This document shows, piece by piece, positions 36,958 to 46,579 of a stretch of DNA of 64,000 bases (its first letter is position 1; each line of letters starts with the position of its first letter). A model generated the notes under the pieces. It saw only the letters and a program-made list of their open reading frames with translations. It was not told the DNA's origin and made no database searches. Origin of the DNA: Terriglobia bacterium (GTDB lineage Bacteria > Acidobacteriota > Terriglobia > Bryobacterales > Bryobacteraceae); contig JAIQFE010000002.1 in the NCBI GenBank assembly GCA_020073445.1, forward strand, positions 1 to 64,000, written 5' to 3'. Position numbers and translations under genes: made by a program.

Positions 36958-38130
36958 GTGCCAGGTCATTCTCCCGATTACCCGGACGAACTCGCGCAGA
37001 TTGTCGCGGAGCTGAACCGCGCGGCTAACCCGGATCAGAGTCCGAAGCCTCGGGCCGTTACTCCCACACCGGCGAATCCCAGTTCACTCGACCAATTGCT
37101 GGTCCAAGCCGTGCGCCGGGGTGCTTCGGATTTGCTGCTGATCGGGGCGGCGCCGGTTACGCTGCGGATCGCCGGTACGCTGGTCGCGGCGGGTCCGCCG
37201 CTCGGGAGCGACGACGCGAGGAGTCTTCTGCTGCCGCTGCTTTCGCAGGCGCAAGGCCACGAACTGCAACGTGCCAAATCCGTGGACCTGTGCTTCAGCC
37301 GCGAGGGCATTGGGCGGTTTCGCGCGAATATCCATCACCAGCGCGGCACCGTGGCCGGCAGCATCCGCCTGCTTCCCGAAAGAGTGCCGACACTGGAATC
37401 TCTACATCTACCTGCGACGCTGCGCCGATTTGCCGAAGCGCGGCAGGGACTGGTGCTGATTACAGGGCCCACCGGATGCGGCAAAAGCTCGACGCTGGCC
37501 GCGCTGATCGACCTGATCAATACCCAACGCCGCGACCACGTGGTGACCATCGAAGATCCGATCGAATTCGTACATGGAAACCGCCAGTCGGTCATCGAAC
37601 AGATCGAGATCGGCCAGGACGCGCCGGACTTCGCGGGGTCGCTCCGCAGCATCCTAAGGCAGAATCCGGACGTGATCCTGGTGGGGGAAATGCGCGATCC
37701 CGAAACCATCGCGACGGTGCTGACGGCGGCCGAGACGGGTCACCTGGTGCTCTCGACGCTCCACACGAATGACACGTCGCAGGCGGTTTCGAGGATCCTG
37801 GATTCGTTCCCGTCGAGCAACCAGCCGCAAATCCGGCAGCAGCTATCGCTGGCGTTGCTGGCGGTAGTTGCGCAGCAGCTGGTCCCTTCCGCGAGCGGCG
37901 CGAGGTATCCGGCCGTGGAGATCCTCATGGCGACCACCGGCGTGCGGAGTCTGATCCGCAAGGGCGAAGACCACCAGCTGTACAACGCGCTTTCGACGGG
38001 ACGCGCCGAAGGCATGATCGCGATGGAGCAGTCGCTGGCGGAGATGGCTCGCAATGGCCGGATCACGCGGGAGACGGCCTTGGCGCACGGATTTCGATCC
38101 GAAGCTCTTTCGCGATATTTGGAGAACTAG
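36958..38130 (+). CDS. pilT: PilT-type twitching motility ATPase
   Basis: A 390-residue type IV pilus retraction-type ATPase. An N-terminal PAS-like domain precedes Walker A GPTGCGKS, the Asp box TIEDPIE, Walker B NPDVILVGEMRD and the His box LVLSTLHTND. The His-box and AIRNLIR-like motif VRSLIRKGEDHQLY place it with PilT rather than PilB, but it is an orphan with no other pilus gene here. GTG 36958 is a conservative start. The frame opens at ATG 36910, inside the REPIN-like repeat, and would add 16 residues encoded by repeat sequence. Its stop overlaps the convergent PEP-CTERM gene. Confidence 0.88.
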   Translation: MPGHSPDYPDELAQIVAELNRAANPDQSPKPRAVTPTPANPSSLDQLLVQAVRRGASDLLLIGAAPVTLRIAGTLVAAGPPLGSDDARSLLLPLLSQAQGHELQRAKSVDLCFSREGIGRFRANIHHQRGTVAGSIRLLPERVPTLESLHLPATLRRFAEARQGLVLITGPTGCGKSSTLAALIDLINTQRRDHVVTIEDPIEFVHGNRQSVIEQIEIGQDAPDFAGSLRSILRQNPDVILVGEMRDPETIATVLTAAETGHLVLSTLHTNDTSQAVSRILDSFPSSNQPQIRQQLSLALLAVVAQQLVPSASGARYPAVEILMATTGVRSLIRKGEDHQLYNALSTGRAEGMIAMEQSLAEMARNGRITRETALAHGFRSEALSRYLEN

Positions 38131-38885
38131 CGCCGGCGGGGCCGGAATTTCAGAAAGATTCCCAGGCCCAGCAGCGCCGTCGCGACAGTCAGGCTGGTGG
38201 ATGGCTCCGGATTGGCTATCAGGACGACCTCATTCCTGATGTCGGTGACGCTCGAGTCCACTGCACCGTTGTTCCCGCTGAGTTGCAGGTCCTTCAATAT
38301 CGAGAGTGCGTTGGTCGCCGCGAACGGGTTGGTGTGGGCGACCATCACGTTGCTAGCGGGTCCGGTAATGCTGAGGAAATCGACCAGCGTGCCGCCCTGG
38401 CCGCTGGGGCAAGAACCGGGAGGCAGAGAACCGCCGCGGCAGAAGTCTTCGAGCAGAGTATCGGCGCCGGGGGTGCCGTCGCCCACGTTGCTCGCTCCGG
38501 CGCTCCCTGTAATCGAGTCATTCAGGCCGATAATGAGGTCCGCTCCGCCGGCTACGGATGCGACGAATATTAGTTCGATATCGTTCACGCCCGTGGCACC
38601 CGCGCTGAAAGTGACGATCGGAGTAATGTCGAAGCCCGCCGTGTTGGCGGTGACGACAGGCGTCAGATTGATTTGCATCGCGCTTCCTCCATTGGTTGGA
38701 CGGGAGGGGTTCTGCGTAAAGCTGAAATCGTTGAACAGGACGGGGTGGCTCCCGACAGTTATGGTGCATCCCGTAGCGCCGAGCGCCTGGTAGTTCGCGG
38801 CTGTTCCGGCGACGCATGGTCCGCCGAAGGAAAGTCCCGCGGTCAGACCTACGATCGCGGCAAAACTGAGGGTTGATGGACGCAT
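38127..38885 (-). CDS. PEP-CTERM exported protein
   Basis: A 252-residue exported protein with a signal peptide and a C-terminal PEP-CTERM tail: PEPST, a hydrophobic helix (about 233-246) and a basic FRPRRR end, which targets proteins for sorting by exosortase. The mature part is beta-rich, with no recognisable domain; it resembles low-complexity surface proteins found in acidobacteria and other exosortase genomes. Exosortase and EPS genes are not in this window. The 3' end overlaps the convergent pilT gene by 4 bases. Confidence 0.85.
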   Translation of the reverse strand: MRPSTLSFAAIVGLTAGLSFGGPCVAGTAANYQALGATGCTITVGSHPVLFNDFSFTQNPSRPTNGGSAMQINLTPVVTANTAGFDITPIVTFSAGATGVNDIELIFVASVAGGADLIIGLNDSITGSAGASNVGDGTPGADTLLEDFCRGGSLPPGSCPSGQGGTLVDFLSITGPASNVMVAHTNPFAATNALSILKDLQLSGNNGAVDSSVTDIRNEVVLIANPEPSTSLTVATALLGLGIFLKFRPRRR

Positions 38886-39033
38886 CCTTACCGGTAGAAC
38901 TTCCCGGACTGCCGATTGCTTCCAGGAATTTCCCGGCGGACGAGTATAGGGGTAGGGATAATCTGACGAGACGACCGGAGTTTGGCCGGTACGGCGAGGG
39001 AGCAGGCGGCGACCATGCTTCGAAATCTGCCGG

Positions 39034-40191
39034 CTATCTGGAGCTATAAGAAAGTTCGACAGCCGGTTCGCCAGAGAAATCGACGATTAGCCCCAGCTCT
39101 CTGCGGTCCTGATCCGTGGGAGCGATGGCGTGGTCCAGCTCGAATTCCACGATCGCCGTGTCGGCGTCCAGCGGCGGGACCGAGCCGACATATTGGTGTT
39201 TGCCAGGCGAGGAGTAGATGCCGGAAGCGAGCGGTACGCCATTGATGCGCACCGCGAGATTCAATGCCGGGGTTCGGGCGAATACGATTTCGGGCAATTG
39301 GAACGCGAAGCGCAGCGTGGCCGGCTGGAGGGACGCGGAGGTGTCCAACTCCATCGAAAAGATTCGCTCGCTCCAGCGCCAGGCGTTGTCTTCGAGTGGA
39401 TGCCAGCCCCGCCGGAGCCGAAATCCGCGCGGCGGCCCGGCTAAGCGGCTCTTCGCCAGGATGTATGCCCGCGCGTCGCCCTCCGTACTCACTGGATCTG
39501 CGGTTGCCGCCGGACCAAGCGTGGCGTAATGAAGGACGTCCCATCCGGCGCGTCTCACCACACGCTGTAAGGCTTTTTCGGAGAATATCCAGAAGTTCGT
39601 CTCGTCATTGTTGAGCTCGTCTTCTTCCACCAGATAGGCGAGGGGCAGGGCGCTGAAATCAGTTTTGCGGTCGGGACCGAGCGAGGCGATGCGGGTGCTC
39701 AGAAAGATGTAGCGGGAAGCACGCGCCAGGGCCTCCAGCACCAGAAACGGATTCTTCAAGTGGTAGAGCACTCCCAGCATCAGGGTGAATCCATAGGTGG
39801 AGGACGGCAGAGTGGGCCGCATGTCCAGATCGACTTCATGGATGCGGACGGAGGATCCGAGTTTTTGCTTCAGGGCATGGACTCCCAGAAGGTGATTGTT
39901 GTTGGTGGGCGCATGATCGATCGCATCGACCTGGACGCCCAGTGATTCCAGAAAGAACGCGATGTCTCCGTCGCCGCAGCCGACGTCGAGCACGGGATCG
40001 CGGCCGATCATCTTTATCAGAGCGGCGGTATCGCCCTGAAGAAACTCGTCGAGCATCGCCATCTGGCTCAGGGATGGCCACGGGTACCAGGTCACTCGGG
40101 GATTCAGCGGCGTTTGTTGCTTGACGGCGGTTAGGCGTTCATGAAACCGGTTGGCCTGCTCTCGGAGGGTTGGAGGTTTGGCGGCGGGCAA
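39034..40191 (-). CDS. Class I SAM-dependent methyltransferase
   Basis: A 385-residue protein with a Rossmann methyltransferase in the middle: motif I VLDVGCGDGDIAFF at about 67-80, followed by DAIDHAP and YGFTLMLGVLYHLKNP (motif III region). The N-terminal 60 residues and a C-terminal 130-residue beta-rich domain (about 260-385, LRFAFQLPEIVFARTPALNL) are additional. The order resembles tRNA cmoB-like/DUF1698 methyltransferases, but the CmoB-specific residues are not obvious; substrate unknown. It lies just before the tRNA gene, on the opposite strand. Confidence 0.78.
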   Translation of the reverse strand: MPAAKPPTLREQANRFHERLTAVKQQTPLNPRVTWYPWPSLSQMAMLDEFLQGDTAALIKMIGRDPVLDVGCGDGDIAFFLESLGVQVDAIDHAPTNNNHLLGVHALKQKLGSSVRIHEVDLDMRPTLPSSTYGFTLMLGVLYHLKNPFLVLEALARASRYIFLSTRIASLGPDRKTDFSALPLAYLVEEDELNNDETNFWIFSEKALQRVVRRAGWDVLHYATLGPAATADPVSTEGDARAYILAKSRLAGPPRGFRLRRGWHPLEDNAWRWSERIFSMELDTSASLQPATLRFAFQLPEIVFARTPALNLAVRINGVPLASGIYSSPGKHQYVGSVPPLDADTAIVEFELDHAIAPTDQDRRELGLIVDFSGEPAVELSYSSR

Positions 40192-40250
40192 GTTTTCATC
40201 ATAGTATCGTTGCCTTGGTAAGATTCAAACGTAAGGCATTTGGCGCAAGC

Positions 40251-40327
<77 letters not shown>

Positions 40328-40333
40328 ATTCCT

Positions 40334-42052
40334 CTAAGCTCGCGCTTCAGTCCCCGATGGTTTGTGCATCAGGTCCACGATCACCTGGAACAATTTCGAC
40401 TTCATGGCATTCCGCTGTGGGGCGCGGGTGATGTACCGCACAACCACACTTAACCCGCTTCCGGTCGGGCGCAGGCTAACGGAAGGTTTAGCGGAAAAGC
40501 TGCGTGCACCGTACCGCTTGGTAACGCGTTCCCAGTCCTCCGTGGCCTGTGCGGCGTCGGGATCGGTTTCACGCTCCACTAACTTGCGAATCTCCTCGGC
40601 CATGCCGTACGGGTCGCCGCCGGCGGGCAAGGCCACTTCCAGTTCATCCCACAGCCATTGGCCGGCGGTCGAGAAGTTGAAGTAATGGCCTTCCATCGCA
40701 AAACTATTGGAGAACGTTACCTGACGGCCCGTAGGGTGCCCGGTTTCGGTCCAGTTGCCCGATTCAAGGAGCACGGTTTTCAGCACGCCGAGCTGGATGA
40801 CTTCGCCGCTGACGCCGTTGATCTCCACCCAATCGCCCACGCGAATTCCGTTCTTGCCAATCAACGTGAACCAGCCGAAGAAGGCGACAATGAAATCCCT
40901 GAGCACCACCGTCAGCCCCGCCGTCGCGAGACCGATGATGGTCGAGAGCTGGTTAGGCGGGCCGAAAAGCACCAGCAGAATAAGCCCTAATGCCACGATT
41001 TGGACGGCAACAATCGCCATCAACTGCGCTTGATGGAGGCGCTTGCGAGTCTCCTTATGGAACAGGCGGCGGATGGCGATGATCGCCAGCATCGCGGCCA
41101 GAAGAATGGCGAGGATCTCCGCCAGAGAGCCCAACAGCCAATGCAGCACGGCGCGCCGGCGAGCCTCAATCAGGCCGCTCCAGCCCTGATAGACTCCTGC
41201 GAGTTGCTGGCAATCCTGAATACGCTGATCGAGCTCGGCCAGTGTTTTCCGCTGCTCGGACAGACGACGAAGGCCAGCGATCTGGTCCGCGGTGTTTGCG
41301 CCGGCTTGCGTGCCAGAATCGCTCTGCCTCTCCAGTTGATTATGCCGGTCCGACAGACTCTTTGCTTTATCGGCGGCCTCCTTTTGGGCGGCAAGAATCT
41401 CTTGATCCAGCGAGCCGAGCGAGAACCATGCCCGAGTCTGTTCGAATAGAGTGGCAGTCGGCCGAGGGCTGGAACCCTTCAGGGCTTGCGCACTCTCATG
41501 CCCGGCGGCCTCGCGGTCCTTCATCGCGCGCTCGAGTGCGGAGTGCGGGTCGCCGCCTTGCCGCGCCAAGTCCTGCTGGGCGTCTTCCAGGTCGTCTTGA
41601 TCGAGCGCCAGTTGCGCCTTGGCGACATCCAACTGGGTCGCTGCGTTGGAAGACGGCTGCTTGGCCAGTTCTGCGATGCGGCTCTGCTCCACCGCGATCT
41701 GGAACTTCATTCGATCGACGCGCTCACTGAGATCGTGCAATGGCCCGGTGGCGGGCGGGCGATATGCCGCGGCCTGGCGGAGCGCTGTTGCGAAGTTCTG
41801 GTCTACTTCGTGATCGGTGAGACGCAGCGCCTCGCGTGCAGCATTTTGCTCGTCGGCGGTTTCGGCCAGCGCGGCCATTTGATTGGCGGTCGCGAGAAGC
41901 TGCGAGTCGACGCTTGCGGCTGGATCGCCAGTCGGACCCTTCTGAGGTACCCCCACGGCTTTACCCGACTCACGGGTCACGTACACTGCGATCAGGCAGG
42001 CTAGCAGCAGGGCTGCCAGGATCGCCGCGGGCACGGTGTTGCGCCGTTTCAT
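40334..42052 (-). CDS. MscS-family mechanosensitive channel with coiled-coil N-terminus
   Basis: A 572-residue protein. An N-terminal signal-anchor helix is followed by about 250 residues of Glu/Gln/Ala-rich coiled coil in the periplasm, several transmembrane helices (about 300-390), and an MscS channel core with the pore-lining AGLTVVLRDFIVAFFGWFTL helix, then the beta domain (GDWVEINGVSGEVIQLG). This is the larger MscK/YbdG-type arrangement, with the coiled coil in place of a regular periplasmic domain. It likely relieves osmotic stress. It lies immediately after the tRNA gene on the opposite strand. Confidence 0.9.
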   Translation of the reverse strand: MKRRNTVPAAILAALLLACLIAVYVTRESGKAVGVPQKGPTGDPAASVDSQLLATANQMAALAETADEQNAAREALRLTDHEVDQNFATALRQAAAYRPPATGPLHDLSERVDRMKFQIAVEQSRIAELAKQPSSNAATQLDVAKAQLALDQDDLEDAQQDLARQGGDPHSALERAMKDREAAGHESAQALKGSSPRPTATLFEQTRAWFSLGSLDQEILAAQKEAADKAKSLSDRHNQLERQSDSGTQAGANTADQIAGLRRLSEQRKTLAELDQRIQDCQQLAGVYQGWSGLIEARRRAVLHWLLGSLAEILAILLAAMLAIIAIRRLFHKETRKRLHQAQLMAIVAVQIVALGLILLVLFGPPNQLSTIIGLATAGLTVVLRDFIVAFFGWFTLIGKNGIRVGDWVEINGVSGEVIQLGVLKTVLLESGNWTETGHPTGRQVTFSNSFAMEGHYFNFSTAGQWLWDELEVALPAGGDPYGMAEEIRKLVERETDPDAAQATEDWERVTKRYGARSFSAKPSVSLRPTGSGLSVVVRYITRAPQRNAMKSKLFQVIVDLMHKPSGTEARA

Positions 42053-42124
42053 CCGGTAGCCTCTCTGAAAAGAGGATACGACATGCTCAACGGACTATTT
42101 GGCGGGAAGAATCAGTAGCGCGGT

Positions 42125-43252
42125 CTAATACCCCAGGCGCAGCATGCCTTCCTGCTTGCCTTGCACGGTGCCCTTCGTCAGCCATTCGAGCGAGGCGTTG
42201 AACAAAAGCAGGTGGTTCTTTTCCCACATGGCGTTGTGGGATGAGCAAGCCAGATCGACGAACACCTTCTTAGGCGATCCGAGGTCGGCGTAGAGCTCGC
42301 GCACGCGGTCGGGGTTGACCTGCTTGTCGTGCGCGCCGGAGACCATCAGCGTCGGGATCTGGGTTTTCGCGACGACGGCCGTGGTCCATCCCCAGGAGGT
42401 GACCTGCGGAGCACGGCGAACACCTGTTCCCCACGTTGCGCCCACGGGATCGGACGCGATCATCTCGGACCAGACAGAATCGAGCGCGGCGGTTTCGTAT
42501 TGGCCGGGACAGCCCACCTGGCGATCCCAGTTAGTGATGAATTCCTCTCGCGATTGCGTGTTGAACGCCGCGCCGTTGGCGGGAACCTGTTCGGGAGGAT
42601 CCGCCTTCGTCGCACGGTTGTATGCGGGAGCCAGCAACACTAGCTTGGCGACCTTATCCGCATGCTGTGCCGCATAACCCGCCGAACGCGGTCCGCCCAG
42701 CGACCATGCCAGCAGGTTGAGTTTGTCGACGTGACGCAGCGCGCGCACGCGATCCACCACCACGTCGATATCATGCCAGTCCGATGCCAGCGTCGTCATC
42801 TGTTTGGGATAGCTGGCGGCGCAGGGTGCGGAAATCAGCGCCGGCACGTACAGCGCCTGCTGCTGGCTCGTGAGATTGCAGGGATCGTTCATCGCGGCGG
42901 GACGCGTGGAGCGCCCATAGCCGGTCATGTCCATCGAAAAAACATCGAAGCCGGCGTGCGCGAGGTAGGCCATCCAGCTGTAGTCCTGATAAGGAACGTC
43001 GAAGGACACTTCGGCCGGCGTGCCCGCGCCATGGATGAACAGCGCGACCCGATCCGCGGCCGGTCCGCCCCGAAGCACGGTTCCGGCCTCCACCACTTCG
43101 CGCACGTAGATCTGCGTGGGCTGACCGGCGATGGCCGGGACGGTGGAGTGAACCTGCACGTAGTGGTCGAGGCGGAGCAGGCGATCGCCGTCGTCCGCAA
43201 GTGCCACGGATGCTAGACAAAGGATCAGGGGAACCGCAGCGCTGAGTTTCAT
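42125..43252 (-). CDS. Exported alpha/beta hydrolase
   Basis: A 375-residue alpha/beta hydrolase with a signal peptide (MKLSAAVPLILCLASVALA). Motifs are a GAG/HGAGTPAEVSF oxyanion segment, nucleophile elbow AWSLGGPRS (Ser), an Asp in VSGAHDKQVNP and a His in CSSHNAMWEKNH, so the catalytic triad is complete. Substrate unknown, probably a small ester or amide in the periplasm. The longer frame to 43291 adds 13 residues before the signal peptide. It is convergent with nothing and divergent from mtnA. Confidence 0.85.
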   Translation of the reverse strand: MKLSAAVPLILCLASVALADDGDRLLRLDHYVQVHSTVPAIAGQPTQIYVREVVEAGTVLRGGPAADRVALFIHGAGTPAEVSFDVPYQDYSWMAYLAHAGFDVFSMDMTGYGRSTRPAAMNDPCNLTSQQQALYVPALISAPCAASYPKQMTTLASDWHDIDVVVDRVRALRHVDKLNLLAWSLGGPRSAGYAAQHADKVAKLVLLAPAYNRATKADPPEQVPANGAAFNTQSREEFITNWDRQVGCPGQYETAALDSVWSEMIASDPVGATWGTGVRRAPQVTSWGWTTAVVAKTQIPTLMVSGAHDKQVNPDRVRELYADLGSPKKVFVDLACSSHNAMWEKNHLLLFNASLEWLTKGTVQGKQEGMLRLGY

Positions 43253-43314
43253 CAGAAACAGTATATGCCTGGAAATCGGCGGGCGCTTCACGAACCGTGG
43301 ACAATAGATAGTTC

Positions 43315-44328
43315 ATGGTAGAAACCATCCAGTGGACCGATGCGGGCGTGGTGATGATCGACCAGACCCGCCTGCCCCGCGAGCAGACGTTCGTCACCTG
43401 CCGCACCTATCTCGAAGTCGCCGACGCCATTAAGACCATGGTGATCCGCGGGGCGCCGGCTATCGGAGTCGCCGCCGCGATGGGGGTCGCTTTGGGAGTC
43501 CAGGAAGGCGCGGATTTCGAGACGGTCTGCAAGACGCTCGCGGCGACGCGCCCTACAGCGGTGAACCTGTTCTGGGGTATAGAGCGCATGAGGAAACTTT
43601 ATGCGCGGCTTCAGGGTGCTTCGCGCGAGGAACTCGTGCGGAGCGTTATCAAGGAAGCCAAGCAAATCCGGCTGGAGGATATCGCCATCTGCGAGGCCAT
43701 CGGCCGTAACGGCGAGCCGCTGGTTCCCGATGGCAAGACCGTGCTGACGCATTGCAACGCGGGCGCTCTCGCCACGGCCGGATACGGCACCGCGCTGGGT
43801 GTGATCCGCGCCGCGGTCAGCGCCGGCAAGAAGATCGACGTGTTCGCCGACGAAACGCGGCCGTTTCTTCAAGGCGCGCGCCTCACGGCCTGGGAACTGC
43901 AACAGGACGGGATCGCCACCACGGTCATCACCGACAACATGGCTGGGCATTTTCTGCGTTCGGGCCGGATCGGCTGTGTGGTGGTCGGCGCCGACCGGAT
44001 CGCCGCCAATGGCGATGTGGCCAACAAGATCGGCACTTACTCCGTTGCTGTTCTCGCCAAGGAGAACGGCATTCCGTTCTACGTCGCCGCGCCGGTCTCC
44101 ACGTTCGACCTCACGCTCGCTTCGGGCGACTTGATTCCCATCGAAGAACGTTCCTCCGAAGAAGTCACGCACTTCCGCGGTGTGCCGGTGGCTCCGGAAG
44201 CAATCCAGGCGAAGCATCCCGCTTTCGACGTAACTCCCGCGCGCTATGTGACCGCCATCGTGTGCGAGCACGGCGTGGCCCGCGCGCCGTACGAAGAATC
44301 GCTGCGCAAGTTAGCGCAGGCATGTTAG
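43315..44328 (+). CDS. mtnA: Methylthioribose-1-phosphate isomerase
   Basis: A 337-residue member of the eIF2B/MtnA family with the catalytic residues: Cys in [19 protein letters not shown] and Asp in [20 protein letters not shown], plus the substrate-phosphate segment [12 protein letters not shown]. MtnA converts 5-methylthioribose 1-phosphate to methylthioribulose 1-phosphate in methionine salvage. Other salvage genes are not adjacent, so the pathway is scattered or uses a partial set. The redoxin gene begins 10 bases after the stop. Confidence 0.95.
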   Translation: MVETIQWTDAGVVMIDQTRLPREQTFVTCRTYLEVADAIKTMVIRGAPAIGVAAAMGVALGVQEGADFETVCKTLAATRPTAVNLFWGIERMRKLYARLQGASREELVRSVIKEAKQIRLEDIAICEAIGRNGEPLVPDGKTVLTHCNAGALATAGYGTALGVIRAAVSAGKKIDVFADETRPFLQGARLTAWELQQDGIATTVITDNMAGHFLRSGRIGCVVVGADRIAANGDVANKIGTYSVAVLAKENGIPFYVAAPVSTFDLTLASGDLIPIEERSSEEVTHFRGVPVAPEAIQAKHPAFDVTPARYVTAIVCEHGVARAPYEESLRKLAQAC

Positions 44329-44338
44329 GGTGAGGTTT

Positions 44339-44872
44339 ATGTCCGTTTCCCGTCTCACGATTTTGCTGGCCGCCGGTCTTGCGCTCTCTACGGGATCACT
44401 CTCCGCCCAGGGGCTGGCCAATCGGCGCGCGCCGAGTTTTTCGCTGCCGGACTCCTCGCTCCAGCAGCACGATATTCTTGATTACCGCGGAAGCTGGCTG
44501 TTCATCGATTTCATGAAGACCGATTGTCCGGTGTGCAAGCAGCTTTCCATTAAGCTCGAAGGATTGAAAAAGAAGTACGGCAACAAGGTCGGTGTTCTTT
44601 CCATCGTGATCACGCCTCCCGAAACCCAAGTAAGCGTCGGCAAGTATATCGCCGAAACCAAGACCACCACGCCCATCGTGTTCGATTCGAGCCAGGTGGC
44701 GATAGGCTACTTCAAGGCCACGCCGCAAAACCCGGCGTTCGAAACTCCCCATCTGTTCGCCATCAACCCCGCGGGAATGATCGTGAAGGATTGGGGGCAG
44801 GCTGGTGTGGAGAGCCCGGCTTTGTTGGGCGAGCTGGATCAACTGATCGCAGGGTCGGCGGCGAAGAAATAG
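44339..44872 (+). CDS. Exported thioredoxin-fold (redoxin/TlpA-like) protein
   Basis: A 177-residue exported protein with a thioredoxin fold. A signal peptide (MSVSRLTILLAAGLALSTGS...SA) is followed by APSFSLPDSS, then the active site DCPVC (Cys63 and Cys66) and the cis-Pro region near ETPHLFAINPAG. AhpC/TlpA-type redoxins with CPVC act in periplasmic disulfide reduction or cytochrome c maturation; which one is unclear. The ATG at 44339 is preferred over GTG 44330 because GAGG lies upstream of it. Confidence 0.85.
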   Translation: MSVSRLTILLAAGLALSTGSLSAQGLANRRAPSFSLPDSSLQQHDILDYRGSWLFIDFMKTDCPVCKQLSIKLEGLKKKYGNKVGVLSIVITPPETQVSVGKYIAETKTTTPIVFDSSQVAIGYFKATPQNPAFETPHLFAINPAGMIVKDWGQAGVESPALLGELDQLIAGSAAKK

Positions 44873-44936
44873 CCTCCCAATCAGCTAGGGTAACGGTAGT
44901 ACTAAAGAGAAGGCCCTAGTCGGCCGATTTAACCTT

Positions 44937-46535
44937 GTGCAGACTGCACAAGTTTCGCCCGAGCTCGCCGATGCCGCGGATGTACTAAGCGACCAGCTTC
45001 GCTTTCATCTCCAGGGATTGGCGCGATTCCTGGAGCCTCAAGCCGATCGGATCGACCGGCGCTTCCTGGCACGTTTGCGAGAGATGGGCTTCGAGCCGCA
45101 GCAGCGCACGGCTCTCGCCGCCATCACGCCCGGCGCCGCGGCGCGGGTCCTAACGCGCGATCTCCCGGCACTCAAGTTTATCGAGCAGGTGGAATACAAC
45201 GGCCGCCGGCTGGCCAAGCTGAATCTGCCGCCCAGCGCGATTCTGGAAGCCTTGCAGGAGTACGACCGGCTCCTGGCACCCGCGCTCGAAGAGCTGATTC
45301 CGGACGAGCACGCCAATTTTCAGTGGGTCCGCGACCAGCTGCATTTCTGCGTCATCCTCACGCTGAACAACGCCTACTATCAGGTTCGTGAAGCCGAAAC
45401 ACAGGCCTTTTACGAGCTGTTTCGCGTTGAGCTCGAGTCGCGCAATCTGGAAGAGCTGCTGCGCCGGTTTCTCGAGACACTGGTGCATGTCTGCCGCGCC
45501 GATGCGGGCCGGCTGTACATGCTGAATGAGGATTCCAGCCAATGGGTGCTGCGGGCAGGCTGTCCCGATCCCCAGTCTTTATCCGTTCCCAATCGTCCGG
45601 GACTGGTCAAGAAGCTATCGAAACCACGCTATCTGAGCGGCGATTCGCGCGCCGCGGACGTGCTGCTGGAAGAAAGCTGGCACACCCGGTTCCCGTCCTG
45701 CTGGTCGATACCGCTAGCGGCCGACGGCCGTACTGCAGGCGTAATGCAGTTCGGCTTCGCGAAACCCTATGAGTGGCTGCCGCGCGAGCAGGAACTGCTG
45801 GCCGCAGCCGCCGAGCGCTGCCTGATGGCGGCGGAAAAGGCTCGTCTGGTGGAGGATTTGGCCCAGCGAGAGGAACAGGTCCGGCGCCTGGCCGAACATA
45901 TGCTCCATGTTGAGGAAATGGAGCGCCGCCGGATCAGCCGTGAACTGCACGACGAAGCCGGCCAAAGCCTGCTGTGCATCCGGCTCCAAATGGAGCTGCT
46001 GGAGCAGGAGCTTCCCGAGGGCGAAGGTGAATGGAAGACGAAACTGCGCGACGCCCGGGAGATGACGGAGCGCACCATTCTCGAAATGCGCCGCCTGATC
46101 TCGGCCCTAAGTCCGGCGGTCCTGGAGCAGTTAGGCCTGGGAGCCGCCCTGCGTCAGCTAGTCAACCGTTTCCAGAGGCTTCAACCTAACTGCGAGATAA
46201 AGCTGCATCTTGCCAAGATGGGCGTCCTGCCGCAGCAAGTGGAGGTGATCTCCTATCGCCTGTTGCAGGAGTGCTTTAACAACATCGGCAAGCACTCCGG
46301 GGCCACCCATGTAAATATTTCGCTGGTATCGGCCGATGGAAAACTAAGGCTAGTTGTGGACGATAACGGCGTTGGTTTCAACATCGACGAAGCTTTGGCC
46401 AAGCGGGAATCCTTCGGCCTTTCCGGAATGCGGGAGCGGGTCGCCCTGTTGGGGGGTGAATTCCACGTAGAAAGCCGTACGGAAGGGACTAAGAAGGGTA
46501 CAAAGATTTCCATAGAACTGCCGATATCCAAATAG
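44937..46535 (+). CDS. GAF-domain histidine kinase (NarL-type) with degenerate globin-like N-terminus
   Basis: A 532-residue cytoplasmic histidine kinase with no transmembrane helix. The N-terminal about 150 residues are all-helical, with the pattern EYNGRRLAKLNLPPSAILEAL, reminiscent of globin-coupled or RsbR-type sensor domains but with Leu where the proximal His of a haem globin is expected. A GAF domain (about 160-300) and a HisKA_3 dimerisation helix with the phospho-acceptor His338 (RRRISRELHDEAGQSLL) follow, and the HATPase ends with NNIGKHSGA and DNGVGF. It is followed 44 bases later by its cognate response regulator. The GTG start lacks a clear ribosome binding site. Confidence 0.88.
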   Translation: MQTAQVSPELADAADVLSDQLRFHLQGLARFLEPQADRIDRRFLARLREMGFEPQQRTALAAITPGAAARVLTRDLPALKFIEQVEYNGRRLAKLNLPPSAILEALQEYDRLLAPALEELIPDEHANFQWVRDQLHFCVILTLNNAYYQVREAETQAFYELFRVELESRNLEELLRRFLETLVHVCRADAGRLYMLNEDSSQWVLRAGCPDPQSLSVPNRPGLVKKLSKPRYLSGDSRAADVLLEESWHTRFPSCWSIPLAADGRTAGVMQFGFAKPYEWLPREQELLAAAAERCLMAAEKARLVEDLAQREEQVRRLAEHMLHVEEMERRRISRELHDEAGQSLLCIRLQMELLEQELPEGEGEWKTKLRDAREMTERTILEMRRLISALSPAVLEQLGLGAALRQLVNRFQRLQPNCEIKLHLAKMGVLPQQVEVISYRLLQECFNNIGKHSGATHVNISLVSADGKLRLVVDDNGVGFNIDEALAKRESFGLSGMRERVALLGGEFHVESRTEGTKKGTKISIELPISK

Positions 46536-46579
46536 CGGCTCTTGTAGGAAGGATTACGTAAGGCAAAAGGTCTAATACT

